44,707 bases of DNA from a bacterium (GCA_016932385.1 JAFGCY010000035.1:1-44707), one strand, 5' to 3'; shown: positions 16,516-25,760, counted from the stretch's first letter. The notes: generated by a model from the sequence alone, not told the origin. Program-made: numbers and translations.

Positions 16516-16934
16516 CGCCGGCCGATATTGTTGGCGATGATCGCAGCCACATAACCGAGTGCCGCCGTGCCGATCACGATCCAGTGGCTGGGATCCACAA
16601 TGAAATTAATGCGGTCGGTCCGGTGCTCCTTGGGCCCGTCGTACCAGAAGAAAAAGGCCAGGGCGAAGGCGGCGATGATCAACAGCGCCGGCAGCCAGAT
16701 CCCCGTCTTCAGGCCCGTTCGCGCGCCGGCGACATCCGCCGCGGCGCCTCCAAAACAGCCGCCGTACTGGCCCGTGTAATCTGTCGGCGCGTGGTAATAC
16801 TGTTCCATCGCGGTGTGCGGGTTGTATTCGCGGTGCCGGTCCTCCGCCCAGTGCGGCGTGGTCCGGCCCAGGAACCAGCCGGCGAAAAAAGCACACGCTA
16901 CCGTTACGGCCTTGATGATTACAGTAAATTCCAT
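16512..16934 (-). CDS. Small membrane protein of unknown function
   Basis: 140 aa with three hydrophobic segments: residues 5-24, about 79-97 and about 117-136. Between the first and second is a hydrophilic loop rich in His, Tyr and Gly. I do not recognise the family. A TATACT box about 30 nt upstream on the minus strand could be the -10. Its stop overlaps the pheT stop by 4 nt, tail to tail. Confidence 0.6.
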   Translation of the reverse strand: MEFTVIIKAVTVACAFFAGWFLGRTTPHWAEDRHREYNPHTAMEQYYHAPTDYTGQYGGCFGGAAADVAGARTGLKTGIWLPALLIIAAFALAFFFWYDGPKEHRTDRINFIVDPSHWIVIGTAALGYVAAIIANNIGRR

Positions 16935-17001
16935 GCGATCTCAACTCGGTTGTCTGCCCTCAGTATAGCCGATACTGCGGAGCAGCCCGTAGCCGGGATC
17001 G

Positions 17002-18906
17002 CTAGTGTTGTACGTTGCGCGAGGCCAGCTCAACATCCAGCGTGAGCTCCGCACCGTCGCGCCAGACCGTGACCGGCACCACCTGGCCGGCCGTGCAGTC
17101 CTGCAGCACGTACATGAAATCGTAGATGTTGGCGATCCGGCGGTCCAGGATCTTGATTATCACATCCCCGCCCTGGATTCCGGCGGCCTCGGCGGGACCA
17201 CCCGCCACGACATCGCCCACGCCCATGCCCGCGACGGGCAGCTCGCCTCCGTAGTGCGGCACCGTGCCCATGCTGACCCGCAGGTTGCCGCGGTTGCTGC
17301 CTTGCGCCGGTGCCGGGCGAGCTGCCTCGTTGAATGCCAGCGGCTCCGGCCAGTCCGCCAGGCTGACTGTAACATCCCCGGCAAACGCGGCGACCTGCAA
17401 CAAGCCATCGTAATTTACACCGGCCGCTGTATCAGCCGGACTGTGATAGCCGGCAAACGCTCCTGTATTCAGGAACAACGACGGGATGCCCTCGCGCATG
17501 AAACTCATATGATCCGATCCGCCCAATCCGCTCAGGTCGGAGTCCAACGCCAGGCTATGAGCCGCAGCCGGGGCTTCGATGATCCCCGCCAACTCCTCCG
17601 CGGAATCCACGCCGCCGACAATCAGCCGCCCATCGCGCAGGTGGCCGATCATATCCAGGTTGATCATGCTGTGTATCGACTCGACGGGCACCACGGCGTT
17701 GCGAACCAGGGCACTCGAGCCCAGCAAGCCCAATTCCTCGGCGCTGAACAACGAGACCAGCACGCTGCGCGCCGGCGGATTCGCGGTCAGTTGACGGGCG
17801 ATCTCCAGCACGGCGGCCACGCCGCTGGCATTGTCGTCCGCGCCGGGATGGATCTCACCGTAACGCTCCGGCGTGGTGCTTTCCGGACCGCCGATACCCA
17901 GGTGGTCATAATGCGCACCGAGTACGACATACTGCCCAGCCAGTGCAGGTTCGGTACCGGGGATCACGCCGATGATATTGAACCCCGTTGCCAAGTCCTT
18001 CTCCACAGCCACATCGATATCGATCAGTGTATCCTGTACCACCGCGGATTGCGGCTGGTTCTCCAGGTCGATGGTCTCGGCGATCTCATGCCAACTCAAA
18101 CCAGTCGTACCGATCAAGGCGTTGACCAACAGCTCGCGCTTTACATACACCACGGGAATGTCGAAGCCAGCCGCGGTATAGGTGGGCCCGAGCTCCGGCA
18201 AGTCGTCTTCATCCACCGGGTTGTTGACAATCAACACCGCCACCGCGCCCAGGTCCCGGGCGGTGGCGGCTTTGCGACGCAGGTCGGCGTAAACCGAAAG
18301 CTGGATGCCGGAAAACACGCTGTCCGGATCGTTTTGCTGGGGTTCCCCGCGCATAATCACCACCGCGCAGCCGGTTACGGCAAGGCCAGCATAGCTGTCC
18401 CATCCCAACTCCGGCGCGACGATACCGTAGCCGGCAAATACCAGCGGCACCTGCCGGGCTGTCCCGCTGCCGCTAAAACCGGCGACGGTAAAATCACGGT
18501 CTGCTTCCAGATCCGTGCCATTCACGGACACCGCCGGCTGGCCTGTAACATGGATCCCGCGCGTGATGCTGAAGCCCTGGCGATACCCGCGCGACTCGGG
18601 TGGCAGCGCCAGCTCGAGCCCGGTGAAGACCTGCTCCAGGTAACTCGCGGCCAGATCGGCTCCCGGCGTACCCGGCCGCCGTCCCGCGCAATCCTCGCCA
18701 GCCAGGAACTCCACCGCATCCCGCAGGCGGGACGAGGCGTCGGCTTCCGCCAGCCATTGTTGGGCCGGACCCGTGGCGGCATCAGCTTCGGTGGCCGCTG
18801 CGGCCCCGTTGCCATGCTGTGCCCAGCAAACGCCGACCGGCCCGGTCAGCATGATCGTCAGGATGCCGGCCGTGAGCAAGCCGAGTTTGATGATCTCTTT
18901 AATCAT
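17002..18906 (-). CDS. Secreted M28 metallopeptidase with PA and PDZ domains
   Basis: 634 aa. A signal peptide (about 1-29, ending CWAQ) exports it. The order is an N-terminal region, a PA insertion (about 125-290), an M28 zinc aminopeptidase core and a C-terminal PDZ domain (about 555-630, GDVVAGGPAEAAGIQGGD). The dizinc ligands are visible in AHYDHLG, GADDNASG, the EELGLLGS pair, NLDMIG and GYHSPADT. Members hydrolyse N-terminal residues of peptides outside the cytoplasm, and the PDZ domain may bind substrate tails. GGTGGG upstream of the ATG serves as ribosome site. Confidence 0.92.
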   Translation of the reverse strand: MIKEIIKLGLLTAGILTIMLTGPVGVCWAQHGNGAAAATEADAATGPAQQWLAEADASSRLRDAVEFLAGEDCAGRRPGTPGADLAASYLEQVFTGLELALPPESRGYRQGFSITRGIHVTGQPAVSVNGTDLEADRDFTVAGFSGSGTARQVPLVFAGYGIVAPELGWDSYAGLAVTGCAVVIMRGEPQQNDPDSVFSGIQLSVYADLRRKAATARDLGAVAVLIVNNPVDEDDLPELGPTYTAAGFDIPVVYVKRELLVNALIGTTGLSWHEIAETIDLENQPQSAVVQDTLIDIDVAVEKDLATGFNIIGVIPGTEPALAGQYVVLGAHYDHLGIGGPESTTPERYGEIHPGADDNASGVAAVLEIARQLTANPPARSVLVSLFSAEELGLLGSSALVRNAVVPVESIHSMINLDMIGHLRDGRLIVGGVDSAEELAGIIEAPAAAHSLALDSDLSGLGGSDHMSFMREGIPSLFLNTGAFAGYHSPADTAAGVNYDGLLQVAAFAGDVTVSLADWPEPLAFNEAARPAPAQGSNRGNLRVSMGTVPHYGGELPVAGMGVGDVVAGGPAEAAGIQGGDVIIKILDRRIANIYDFMYVLQDCTAGQVVPVTVWRDGAELTLDVELASRNVQH

Positions 18907-18984
18907 GGTGCTTTCTACCCACCGTTAGGACGGATCACTGTATTTATTGTTGCATCTGGTCCGAGAGGGCTGTGTCTGACCGAT

Positions 18985-19965
18985 TTACTTTACGACAGCC
19001 GGCTTGGCAGCCTTGTCCTTAAGGCGTGAGGTAACCAGTTGCGGTTGATAGCTGAACCGATTCTCGCCCAGCTTGACCGGTTTTGGGGACTCCTTGGCCC
19101 CCGTGCTCAGTCCCAAACTCACGGGTCCGACCGGATGCGCGGTCAGCAACGTTTCGCTCTCCGCCGTATGGATCCTTGGCACTGGCCCGCTCTTGGGCGG
19201 ACCGGTCGGCTGGCTTGGCGCGGCCGGCACTGCCGCAGGCTGCTTTTCTTCCGTCACCGCTTCCTGCGCCACTTCTGCTTGCCCCGCCGCTTCTTGCACC
19301 GGTTCGTCTTCTACCGGTGGAATCTCGGCCGCTGGCTGGTCCGGTTCAGCCGGCTGGCTGTCGCCCTTAACGGTCGTGCCCGTCACCAGCCGCCAGGCGG
19401 GCTCTTCGACCGGTTCTTCACCGCGCTGGGTCTGCTCCCACATATCCGTGGCGGCGGAGATCAACTGCACGATGTCGGCTGCCGCTTGACGTTTCTCCTG
19501 GTCCAGTTTGTCTGCCTGCTCTGTATTTGGGGCAGCTGGTCCGGGATCCAGCCGCGCTGTAACCGGCGGCTCGGCAATCGGGATCTTCACCGCACGGCGT
19601 TGCTTGGCCTGCTCCATCAACTCAGTTGTCTTTTGCTCCGTTTCGTTTTTGGCGGCTTGCTTGCGCAGCTGCTCAAAGTGCTGATTGACGCGTTCGGTGT
19701 ATTGCTTATTGCGATTCTCGCCGCCACGCCTCAGCAATTCGGCAATGGCAAAAAACCCCATCACACCGCCAATCGCGGCCACGAAGTGCATGAAGCCCAT
19801 CCCCTCGATCCCCAGGCCAAAAGTGGCCCAGAACGCAAAGAACAGCAGGCCCCAGTTCCGCCAGAATCGCAACGTCGGCTCCTGCCAGCCGCGCAGCCAC
19901 CGGCTGATACTTAGTCGAGCCACCAAGCTGATCGTGCCCAACAGGATGAACCAAATCCAGGTCAT
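18985..19965 (-). CDS. Membrane protein with coiled-coil and proline-rich tail
   Basis: 326 aa. Two hydrophobic segments occupy residues 1-18 and about 35-70. A charged, probably coiled-coil stretch follows (QYTERVNQHFEQLRKQ and on), then a long Pro/Ala/Glu-rich disordered tail to the end. I do not recognise the family. The ATG at 19965 begins the first helix and has GGGGG just upstream; a longer frame to 20130 has no such support and would overlap the opposite gene's promoter region. Confidence 0.6.
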   Translation of the reverse strand: MTWIWFILLGTISLVARLSISRWLRGWQEPTLRFWRNWGLLFFAFWATFGLGIEGMGFMHFVAAIGGVMGFFAIAELLRRGGENRNKQYTERVNQHFEQLRKQAAKNETEQKTTELMEQAKQRRAVKIPIAEPPVTARLDPGPAAPNTEQADKLDQEKRQAAADIVQLISAATDMWEQTQRGEEPVEEPAWRLVTGTTVKGDSQPAEPDQPAAEIPPVEDEPVQEAAGQAEVAQEAVTEEKQPAAVPAAPSQPTGPPKSGPVPRIHTAESETLLTAHPVGPVSLGLSTGAKESPKPVKLGENRFSYQPQLVTSRLKDKAAKPAVVK

Positions 19966-20080
19966 ACACGCCCCCGCAAGATATCTATATCGTACCGCAA
20001 GCCGGCTTTGGCATCCTATGTCTGATAAAATCACTCCGGTAAACGCGACGGCGGGCACCGCTGGGCGGAGGAGGCTGGAC

Positions 20081-20764
20081 ATGATTCGGATGCTGGTAAT
20101 TTCCGTGGCATTACTGATGATGTGGGGCACGGCCTTTGCACAAGACGAGCCTTATATCCCCTTTGAGGAAAACACCTATACCGATAATTATTTCGGTACG
20201 CAGTTGGTTGTGTTCACGACGCAGCGACTGACCAAGGATGATTCGGAGTGGTGGACCGACCGGCTGCCGCCCCGGCTGTTCAGCGATCAGGAGTCGCTTT
20301 ACGAGCTGGTCAACGCGGCGCGGGAGGGCACGGACCGGCGGCTGCTGGATCCCCTGCAGTGGTACATCGAATCCGGCTGGGAAGGCGAAACCGACGGCGG
20401 CTGGGAGTATGAGCTGAATTTCTTCGACATGCGGCCCAGCGAAGTGATGTTGATCGTCGAGGAGCTGGGTGGTATCGAGAACCTGATTCCCGGCGGGCAG
20501 ATCTCGTTGATGCCTTGCCTGCATCGCTCGTTTTATGCGTCTTCAGCCGGCTTTGACGAGTTGTTCACGCTGATCCTGAGCGACAATGAGTACCACTTCA
20601 GCCCCCAAATGGACATTACCGAACTGTCCGACGAGGTGGGTGACGCTTTTCTGGACGCTTACGGCCAGGAAGTCATCTTCGACTTGTCCCGCTATTCTTA
20701 TCTGTATCGCGACGGTACGCTGACGCTTTCGATGGACGTCTATGCCGAGCTGCCGGCCGGCTAG
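20081..20764 (+). CDS. Secreted protein of unknown function
   Basis: 227 aa. Residues 1-20 are a signal peptide ending GTAFAQ. The mature domain is acidic and aromatic-rich, with no motif I recognise. GGAGGAGG lies about 7 nt before the ATG. It stands 37 nt before the DUF2225-like gene on the same strand, so the two are probably an operon. Confidence 0.7.
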   Translation: MIRMLVISVALLMMWGTAFAQDEPYIPFEENTYTDNYFGTQLVVFTTQRLTKDDSEWWTDRLPPRLFSDQESLYELVNAAREGTDRRLLDPLQWYIESGWEGETDGGWEYELNFFDMRPSEVMLIVEELGGIENLIPGGQISLMPCLHRSFYASSAGFDELFTLILSDNEYHFSPQMDITELSDEVGDAFLDAYGQEVIFDLSRYSYLYRDGTLTLSMDVYAELPAG

Positions 20765-20801
20765 GCGCTGACGCAGATCAAATCAGTACGGAGTTTGTTG
20801 C

Positions 20802-21896
20802 ATGCGGCAATGGTGGCCTGTAGCTTTTTTGTTCGGCTTGTTGGGAGTGCTGTTCGTGTTCGTCTTCCTTCTCGCACGAAGCGGTGACTCCACTACGACT
20901 GAAACGAGTACCCCGGCCTCCGCAACCGCCGACGCCGGTTCTGCGACCACGCCGGCAGCGGAAACAGAACTGACCATGGAGCAATTCATGGAGATGATCG
21001 AACAGCGGCAGCCACGTTACGAGTTTATGGAAATGCCCTGCGGCGTGGATGGCACGCTGCTTGAGGTACCGAAACAGGCCAACCGGATGGCCACCAACCG
21101 ATTGGGCGGAGTAGCCACGGACATGATGTCCATCGCCCTCGGCCCGCCCGTGGAAGGCCAAGGCCGCCCCAGCCTTGATAAACAGGACTGGGAGATGTTG
21201 CTGGTTACCAATCCCGCCAATGGCGCGACCTACCACGGCATCGACCTGCACCATCTGAGCAGCGGCGTCCAGTACCACATCACGGAGTGGAATCTGGCTG
21301 CGCTCGCACCGGCGCTGGCCGCAATACCCAACAGCGAGTGGACGGTCGAGGAGCGGATCCTGGCCCGCGTGCTGACCCAGCGTGCCGCCGGCGTCGATGA
21401 TGTCGAGTTGGGATTCGCCGCGCTGCAAGGTGCCTATGCCGCCAACTTCGGTACGTGGTACGGCAAGGATGTGGCGATTCCATCCAGCGCGTTCTATGCC
21501 TTGGCCGCCGCTTACTTCAAGCAAGCCTTGGCCACCGATGAGACACTCCCACCCGAGGGTCGCTCAACCACGTTGATGGTCCAGGGCGAAGCCTACCGCC
21601 TGCTGGGTCGGCAAGCGGATGCCTTGGCCGCATTCCGGCAGGTTCGGGATCTCGGGCTATTGGATGAACACACGTTGCCCGTGCTCGATCAAATCGAAGG
21701 GCTGGCCGAAGCCGGTAATTACAACCTCGAACGCGCGGCGGTCACCGGCATGACCGTGCCGCCGGGTGGCTACTACTTGGACGAGATGCTGCCGGCGATT
21801 AACGGACACATCGCATACGCACGTGATGCCTGGAACACATCCGATAATTCTGATTCGATTCTGGCGGCGATTGACGCTTTACTGGCCGCCCAATAG
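20802..21896 (+). CDS. Membrane-anchored DUF2225-like protein with TPR-type region
   Basis: 364 aa. One N-terminal helix (5-24), a Thr/Ala linker (30-55), then a domain resembling DUF2225 proteins: the segment NRLGGVATDMMSIALG corresponds to the usual 'GG.dTDL' motif, followed by helical TPR-like repeats (about 215-320, GEAYRLLGRQADALAAF). The cysteine pairs normal in that family (CPxCG) are lost here: only MPCGVDG remains, and the second pair reads NPANG. The relationship is from memory of the family pattern. GGAG lies upstream of the ATG. Function unknown. Confidence 0.55.
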   Translation: MRQWWPVAFLFGLLGVLFVFVFLLARSGDSTTTETSTPASATADAGSATTPAAETELTMEQFMEMIEQRQPRYEFMEMPCGVDGTLLEVPKQANRMATNRLGGVATDMMSIALGPPVEGQGRPSLDKQDWEMLLVTNPANGATYHGIDLHHLSSGVQYHITEWNLAALAPALAAIPNSEWTVEERILARVLTQRAAGVDDVELGFAALQGAYAANFGTWYGKDVAIPSSAFYALAAAYFKQALATDETLPPEGRSTTLMVQGEAYRLLGRQADALAAFRQVRDLGLLDEHTLPVLDQIEGLAEAGNYNLERAAVTGMTVPPGGYYLDEMLPAINGHIAYARDAWNTSDNSDSILAAIDALLAAQ

Positions 21897-21940
21897 CACA
21901 GCCTGATGAGATTCGGGAGAACCAGCCGACGATAGATGTG

Positions 21941-22036
21941 AAAAACCCCGGCAGTACCACTTCGGAAGATAGGGTAACGCCCCATCCCGCTCCACCGGGG
22001 GTGACCTCATTTTAATGGAATAAGGCCCGTGGATCA
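21941..22036 (-). ncRNA. Candidate small RNA of about 95 nt, minus strand
   Basis: This 304-bp gap (21897-22200) holds no gene but shows structure read on the minus strand. A TATAAT box (plus-strand ATTATA, 22042-22047) would start RNA near 22036. The RNA has a first hairpin with arms at 22022-22028 and 22004-22010. A second has arms CCCCGGTGG (from 22000 down) and CTGCCGGGG (down to 21946), enclosing a small hairpin at 21969-21985. The second ends in TTTTT (21945-21941), as in a terminator. The stems contain G-U pairs only when read on the minus strand; on the plus strand these are A-C mismatches. No known RNA family is recognised. Confidence 0.45.
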
Positions 22037-22188
22037 AATGCATTATACTTTACATGCGTTATGTATACACGACTCAAAGCATACGGCATCTTACGAAAAT
22101 CGTGCTGGGAATTTTATTATGCCGAAATTACGGGCTTCAAATGTTAAGTATTTCCTTGAAACAGCTCGTATACCGCATCAATGCTTGC

Positions 22189-22194
22189 TAAAAT
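22189..22194 (+). promoter_or_regulatory. -10 box TAAAAT, 6 nt before the CAP lipoprotein gene
   Basis: TAAAAT ends 6 nt before the ATG at 22201, with no Shine-Dalgarno, giving a probable leaderless message. The upstream 150 nt are AT-rich, without a clear -35. Confidence 0.5.
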
Positions 22195-22200
22195 AACTCC

Positions 22201-22824
22201 ATGCCCCACCGAATTGCTCTGATCATCATCATTTTGGCGCTCAGCGCGGGATGTGCAGGCGGTGCACCGGGTCGCGTGGAGGAAGGATATCCTCCAGAGG
22301 AACCCCGTCAGCCCCAGCGACTGGAGATCCTCGATTCCTCGATCGCGGATCCACTCGAATGGTGGCGCGTCAATATCTGCAACCGGATCCCCGTCGAGAT
22401 TTACAGCCTGGAAGAGCAACAGCAAACCGCTGAAGCGATTATCGAGGCGACTAATGCCGTACGCGAGGAGTACAACCTGCCGCCGGTAGAAGCTTTGCCC
22501 ATCCTGAACCGCGTGGCCCAGGCCCACGCCTGGGACCAGGCAACCCGCGATTACTGGTCGCACCGCACGCCCGAAGGATTGAGCAGCCGGCAGCGGATAC
22601 TGGCCGCCGGCGGTGGCACGGTGGTTGTCGGTGGAGAAAACAGCGCCATTGCCACGCCGAAAACTCATACTCCCGGCATGATCGTGCAAGGATTTCGCAC
22701 GCACGTCGGACATCGCGAATTGCTGCTGAACCCCGACGTAACTCACATTGGTGTTGGCGTTTGCAACTACAGCTCCAGTGAATGGGTGTATTACGTGCAG
22801 CTGCTGGTCAGCCTGGAAGAGTAG
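22201..22824 (+). CDS. CAP/SCP-domain lipoprotein
   Basis: 207 aa. The signal ends ALSAGC with lipid Cys18. Residues ~75-200 form a CAP (SCP/PR1) domain: NAVREEYNLPPV, AQAHAWDQATRDYWSH, GENSAI and the last strand HIGVGVC. CAP proteins are extracellular; in bacteria some bind lipids or polysaccharides, but roles are mostly unknown. The gene ends 3 nt from the convergent phosphatase gene. A second CAP protein is encoded at 27882. Confidence 0.85.
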   Translation: MPHRIALIIIILALSAGCAGGAPGRVEEGYPPEEPRQPQRLEILDSSIADPLEWWRVNICNRIPVEIYSLEEQQQTAEAIIEATNAVREEYNLPPVEALPILNRVAQAHAWDQATRDYWSHRTPEGLSSRQRILAAGGGTVVVGGENSAIATPKTHTPGMIVQGFRTHVGHRELLLNPDVTHIGVGVCNYSSSEWVYYVQLLVSLEE

Positions 22825-22827
22825 GCG

Positions 22828-23997
22828 TCAGTGGTCCGTGAACTCCAGCGCTACCATCGTCACATCGTCCTCGGCAAGGTCGCTTCCGCGCCAGGCCGCG
22901 ATCTCGCTTAAAACCTTGTCGATCAAGTCCGGCAGTGAGTCACTGGCATTGCTGGTTAGCGCTTCGACCAGATGTTGCTCGGAGTACATTTCGCCGTTGG
23001 CATTCCGCGACTCGACCACGCCGTCTGTATAGGCGATCAGGCGGTCACCCGGCTCGAGCGTGGTCGCGGAAACCCCGATATCGTCGGGCAGGTTGGGAAA
23101 CAGCCCCAACGGCGGCATCCCCGCTTCCAGCTTCTCCACAGCGCCGTTGCTGCGCACCAACACCAACGATGGATGACCGGCGATCACCGCCCTGATCTCG
23201 CGCGTCTGCGGCCGCATGTGCAGATACACCTGGGTGGCATATACGCCGGTCGGAAACTCCGTAGCGCAATAATTGTGAGCCAGTTGCATCAACTGGCGCG
23301 GATCGTTTACCACGCTGGCTTGCGTATGCAAAAACGTGTATAGGCCAACCGCCGCCAGCGAGGCTGGAATTCCATGCCCGGAGACATCCCCCAGGATTAA
23401 TGACAACACCCCTTCCGCCGGCTCGGACAAGCCGAGGATATCGCCGCCGAGGCTCTGGCAAGCCTGGTACTTGTAGGCGATATTTAAGCCGTGGGTCTGC
23501 TTGACCGTCGCCAGTATGTCGGCGCTGGGCAACATGCCTTGCTGCATTTGGCTGGCCGCCGAGAGCGCCCGTTCCAGTTCCTGCGTCCGGTGGGCCAGCG
23601 ACCGCTCCAGCTCGATCACCCGAATGCCCGCGTTGACGCGCGCCATCAACTCGGCGTTATTGATCGGCTTGCAGACGTAATCATCAGCGCCGGAAGCCAT
23701 GCCCTCGACCAGGTCTTCCGCTTCGGCTTTAGCGGTGGCCAAGATGAAATATGTGTAGGGCCGATCCGTGATTTTACGGATTCGCGCGCACAGCGCCGGT
23801 CCGTCGCACAACGGCATCACCCAATCGCTGATCACAAACTGGATGTCCTCAGCCGCCTGGAAGATTTCCCACGCCTGTTCCCCGTCCTCCGCCACGATTA
23901 CTTCAGCGCCGATGTCCTGCTCCAGCACGCGCCGCAGCTTCATCCGCATTACCTTCTCATCATCGGCAATTAAAATTCGTGGTTTTTCTTTGTGCAT
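22828..23997 (-). CDS. Response regulator with PP2C-type (RsbU/SpoIIE) phosphatase domain
   Basis: 389 aa. Residues 7-125 are a receiver domain with the acidic pocket at 11-13, phospho-acceptor Asp58 and Lys110. A short coiled coil (about 130-152) leads to a PPM/SpoIIE phosphatase: GGDILG, LILGDVSGHGIPASLAAV, YTDGVVESRN and the metal-binding EDDVTM near the end. Proteins of this layout dephosphorylate an anti-sigma-factor antagonist, in partner-switching control, when the receiver is phosphorylated. No antagonist or anti-sigma gene is in the window. TTAATA sits 6 nt before the ATG on the minus strand, possibly leaderless. Confidence 0.9.
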   Translation of the reverse strand: MHKEKPRILIADDEKVMRMKLRRVLEQDIGAEVIVAEDGEQAWEIFQAAEDIQFVISDWVMPLCDGPALCARIRKITDRPYTYFILATAKAEAEDLVEGMASGADDYVCKPINNAELMARVNAGIRVIELERSLAHRTQELERALSAASQMQQGMLPSADILATVKQTHGLNIAYKYQACQSLGGDILGLSEPAEGVLSLILGDVSGHGIPASLAAVGLYTFLHTQASVVNDPRQLMQLAHNYCATEFPTGVYATQVYLHMRPQTREIRAVIAGHPSLVLVRSNGAVEKLEAGMPPLGLFPNLPDDIGVSATTLEPGDRLIAYTDGVVESRNANGEMYSEQHLVEALTSNASDSLPDLIDKVLSEIAAWRGSDLAEDDVTMVALEFTDH

Positions 23998-24069
23998 TAC
24001 ACTTATTAAACGTGAGGTATCACTACCAAATTGTACACTGAACCACCGTCGCCGTGCACTAAATCCACG

Positions 24070-24075
24070 TATAAT
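24070..24075 (+). promoter_or_regulatory. -10 box TATAAT, 6 nt before the nitroreductase gene
   Basis: A consensus TATAAT ends exactly 6 nt before the ATG at 24082 and no Shine-Dalgarno is present, so the message is probably leaderless. Confidence 0.55.
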
Positions 24076-24081
24076 TGCGCC

Positions 24082-24579
24082 ATGGACGATCGGCTCAGAA
24101 TCATCTACCAGCGCAGATCCATCCGTCGGTTCAAGTCCCAGCCAGTGGAACCGCAGGCCATTGTCGAGCTCCTACGGGCAGCCATGGCCGCACCTTCCGC
24201 GCGTGACCGGCAACCCTGGCGTTTCCTGGTGGTCACCAACGAGCCCGCCAGGCAGCAACTGGCCAGCGCGCTTCCCAACGCCGCGTTCGCCGCCGAAGCC
24301 GGCGTGGTTATCTTCATTTATGGCGAGCCTAACACCGAGTTGTTCGATCAGGACCTGGCGGCGGCGACGGAAAACCTGCTGATCGCGGCAGCCGAGTTGG
24401 GATTGGGCACCTGCTGGTGCGGCGTAACCGACGAACGCCGGCCCAGCATGCACAAAATCACGGGTATTCCCGAAAACCAGCGCATCGTCAGCATGATCTG
24501 CATCGGTCACCCGGCCGAAAGCAAGCCGGCACGCACCCAGTATGATGCGACGAAGGTTTTCTGGGAACGAATCAACTGA
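24082..24579 (+). CDS. Nitroreductase-family FMN protein
   Basis: 165 aa. The N-terminal RRSIRRFKSQPV and the flavin-contacting APSARDRQPWRFLVV are typical of the nitroreductase family, which uses FMN and NAD(P)H on nitro compounds, quinones or flavins. LGTCWCG (about 113-119) and a final MICIGHPAESK complete the fold. It is of the short type (about 165-175 aa). The physiological substrate cannot be told. The start at 24082 is preferred over the 24031 frame because of the TATAAT box. It converges on rodA. Confidence 0.88.
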   Translation: MDDRLRIIYQRRSIRRFKSQPVEPQAIVELLRAAMAAPSARDRQPWRFLVVTNEPARQQLASALPNAAFAAEAGVVIFIYGEPNTELFDQDLAAATENLLIAAAELGLGTCWCGVTDERRPSMHKITGIPENQRIVSMICIGHPAESKPARTQYDATKVFWERIN

Positions 24580-24629
24580 TCCGCTGCTCGCGCTGTTTGA
24601 GCAAAGCGGTGACAGCACCACACCACAGG

Positions 24630-25760
24630 CTAGCCGTAGCGGAAATCCCGTCGGCTGTTCGCGTGGATCGACTGGAGAATCGCCAGATACAGCCACATGG
24701 TCATCAGGGCTGAGCCGCCGTGGCTGACGAACGGCAGCGGCAAACCTGTAATCGGCGCCAGGCGGATCGTAATCCCGACGGCAATGAACACGTGGAAGAA
24801 CAGCACCGCCGAGGTGCCGTAACAGATATAGCGTTCATACAGGCTCAAAGCATCGCGCGACAGGGCCAGGATCCGCGCCAGCAACAGAAAATACAGCAGC
24901 AACAGCCAGATGCAGCCGATGAACCCGAACTCCTCGCCGACCACCGCGAAGATGAAGTCACTGTGTGCGACCGGAATGAACCCGCTGTGTGTCTGGGTGC
25001 CCCGCAGAAAGCCCTGGCCCACCAACCCACCGCTGCCCACCGCGTTTTCGCTTTGCACGATCTGGTAAGCCGCTCCTTGCATACTGGCCTTTTGCAGCTG
25101 CCCGTCCTGGATTTCGTAGCCCAGAAATACCAACAGGCGGTTTTTCTGGTAATCGCGCAGTACGAACCAGGCCGGTACGGAAAGCAGGACAAAGCCCAGC
25201 ATAACCAGCAACAGCCAGCGCCGCGGGACGGCGGCGAACAGGCTCATGACCAGGAAAATCACGATGAACACCATGCTCGTGCCCAAATCCGGCTGAATCA
25301 CGACCAGGGCCAGCATGCTGATCATGATCGCCAGACCCAGCCAGAAGTTCTTGCGGATGCGCGCCGCCTCGGCGCTGTAAAGCCAGGCCAGGATCATCGT
25401 CAACCCCAGCTTGGCGAACTCACTGGGTTGGATGTTAATCGGTCCGAGATCGATCCAGCGCGTCGATCCCGAACCAGAGGTGTAGCCGATCGTCAGCACC
25501 AGTACGAGCAGGATCATCACCGGCACATAGAACCACAGCCAGGTGTCCGGCTTCAGCCCCCAGTTGATCCGGCGGGCAATGAAGAATACACCCAGCGCGG
25601 CAATCAACGAGAGCACCTGGTACTGGAAAAGCTTATCGTAGTAAGGTCCAGGTGGATCCTGAGCCACCCAGGTCGCGCTGTAGATGTAGACCAGACCGCT
25701 GATGCTGAGCGTCAATCCCAGCAGGAACAGCCACCAGTCGAAACTTGGTCCGCGTCGCAC
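24630..25760 (-). CDS. rodA: Rod-shape SEDS glycosyltransferase RodA
   Basis: 376 aa with about ten membrane helices. RodA polymerises lipid II into side-wall peptidoglycan with a class B penicillin-binding protein. Diagnostic motifs are INIQPSEFAKL, IQPDLGTSMVF, DYQKNRLLVFLG, QSENAVGSGGLVGQGF, the SEDS catalytic-region segment SDFIFAVVGEEFGFIG and PLPFVSHGGSALM. These fit RodA rather than FtsW. No mreBCD or PBP2 gene is in the window. The start is GTG at 25760 with a GATAAT box 7 nt upstream. Confidence 0.9.
   Translation of the reverse strand: MRRGPSFDWWLFLLGLTLSISGLVYIYSATWVAQDPPGPYYDKLFQYQVLSLIAALGVFFIARRINWGLKPDTWLWFYVPVMILLVLVLTIGYTSGSGSTRWIDLGPINIQPSEFAKLGLTMILAWLYSAEAARIRKNFWLGLAIMISMLALVVIQPDLGTSMVFIVIFLVMSLFAAVPRRWLLLVMLGFVLLSVPAWFVLRDYQKNRLLVFLGYEIQDGQLQKASMQGAAYQIVQSENAVGSGGLVGQGFLRGTQTHSGFIPVAHSDFIFAVVGEEFGFIGCIWLLLLYFLLLARILALSRDALSLYERYICYGTSAVLFFHVFIAVGITIRLAPITGLPLPFVSHGGSALMTMWLYLAILQSIHANSRRDFRYG

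Noticed and set aside
17005..19029. 674-residue open frame on the plus strand opposite the M28 peptidase gene
   Set aside because: The minus-strand gene has complete family motifs; the opposite frame is a high-GC shadow with no domain and unusual His/Arg richness.
21941..22002. Resemblance of the structured element to a 5S rRNA fragment (GGTACTGCCGGGG and CTTCCGAAG segments)
   Set aside because: Only two short stretches match, the element is about half the length of 5S rRNA, and the domain order is not that of 5S.
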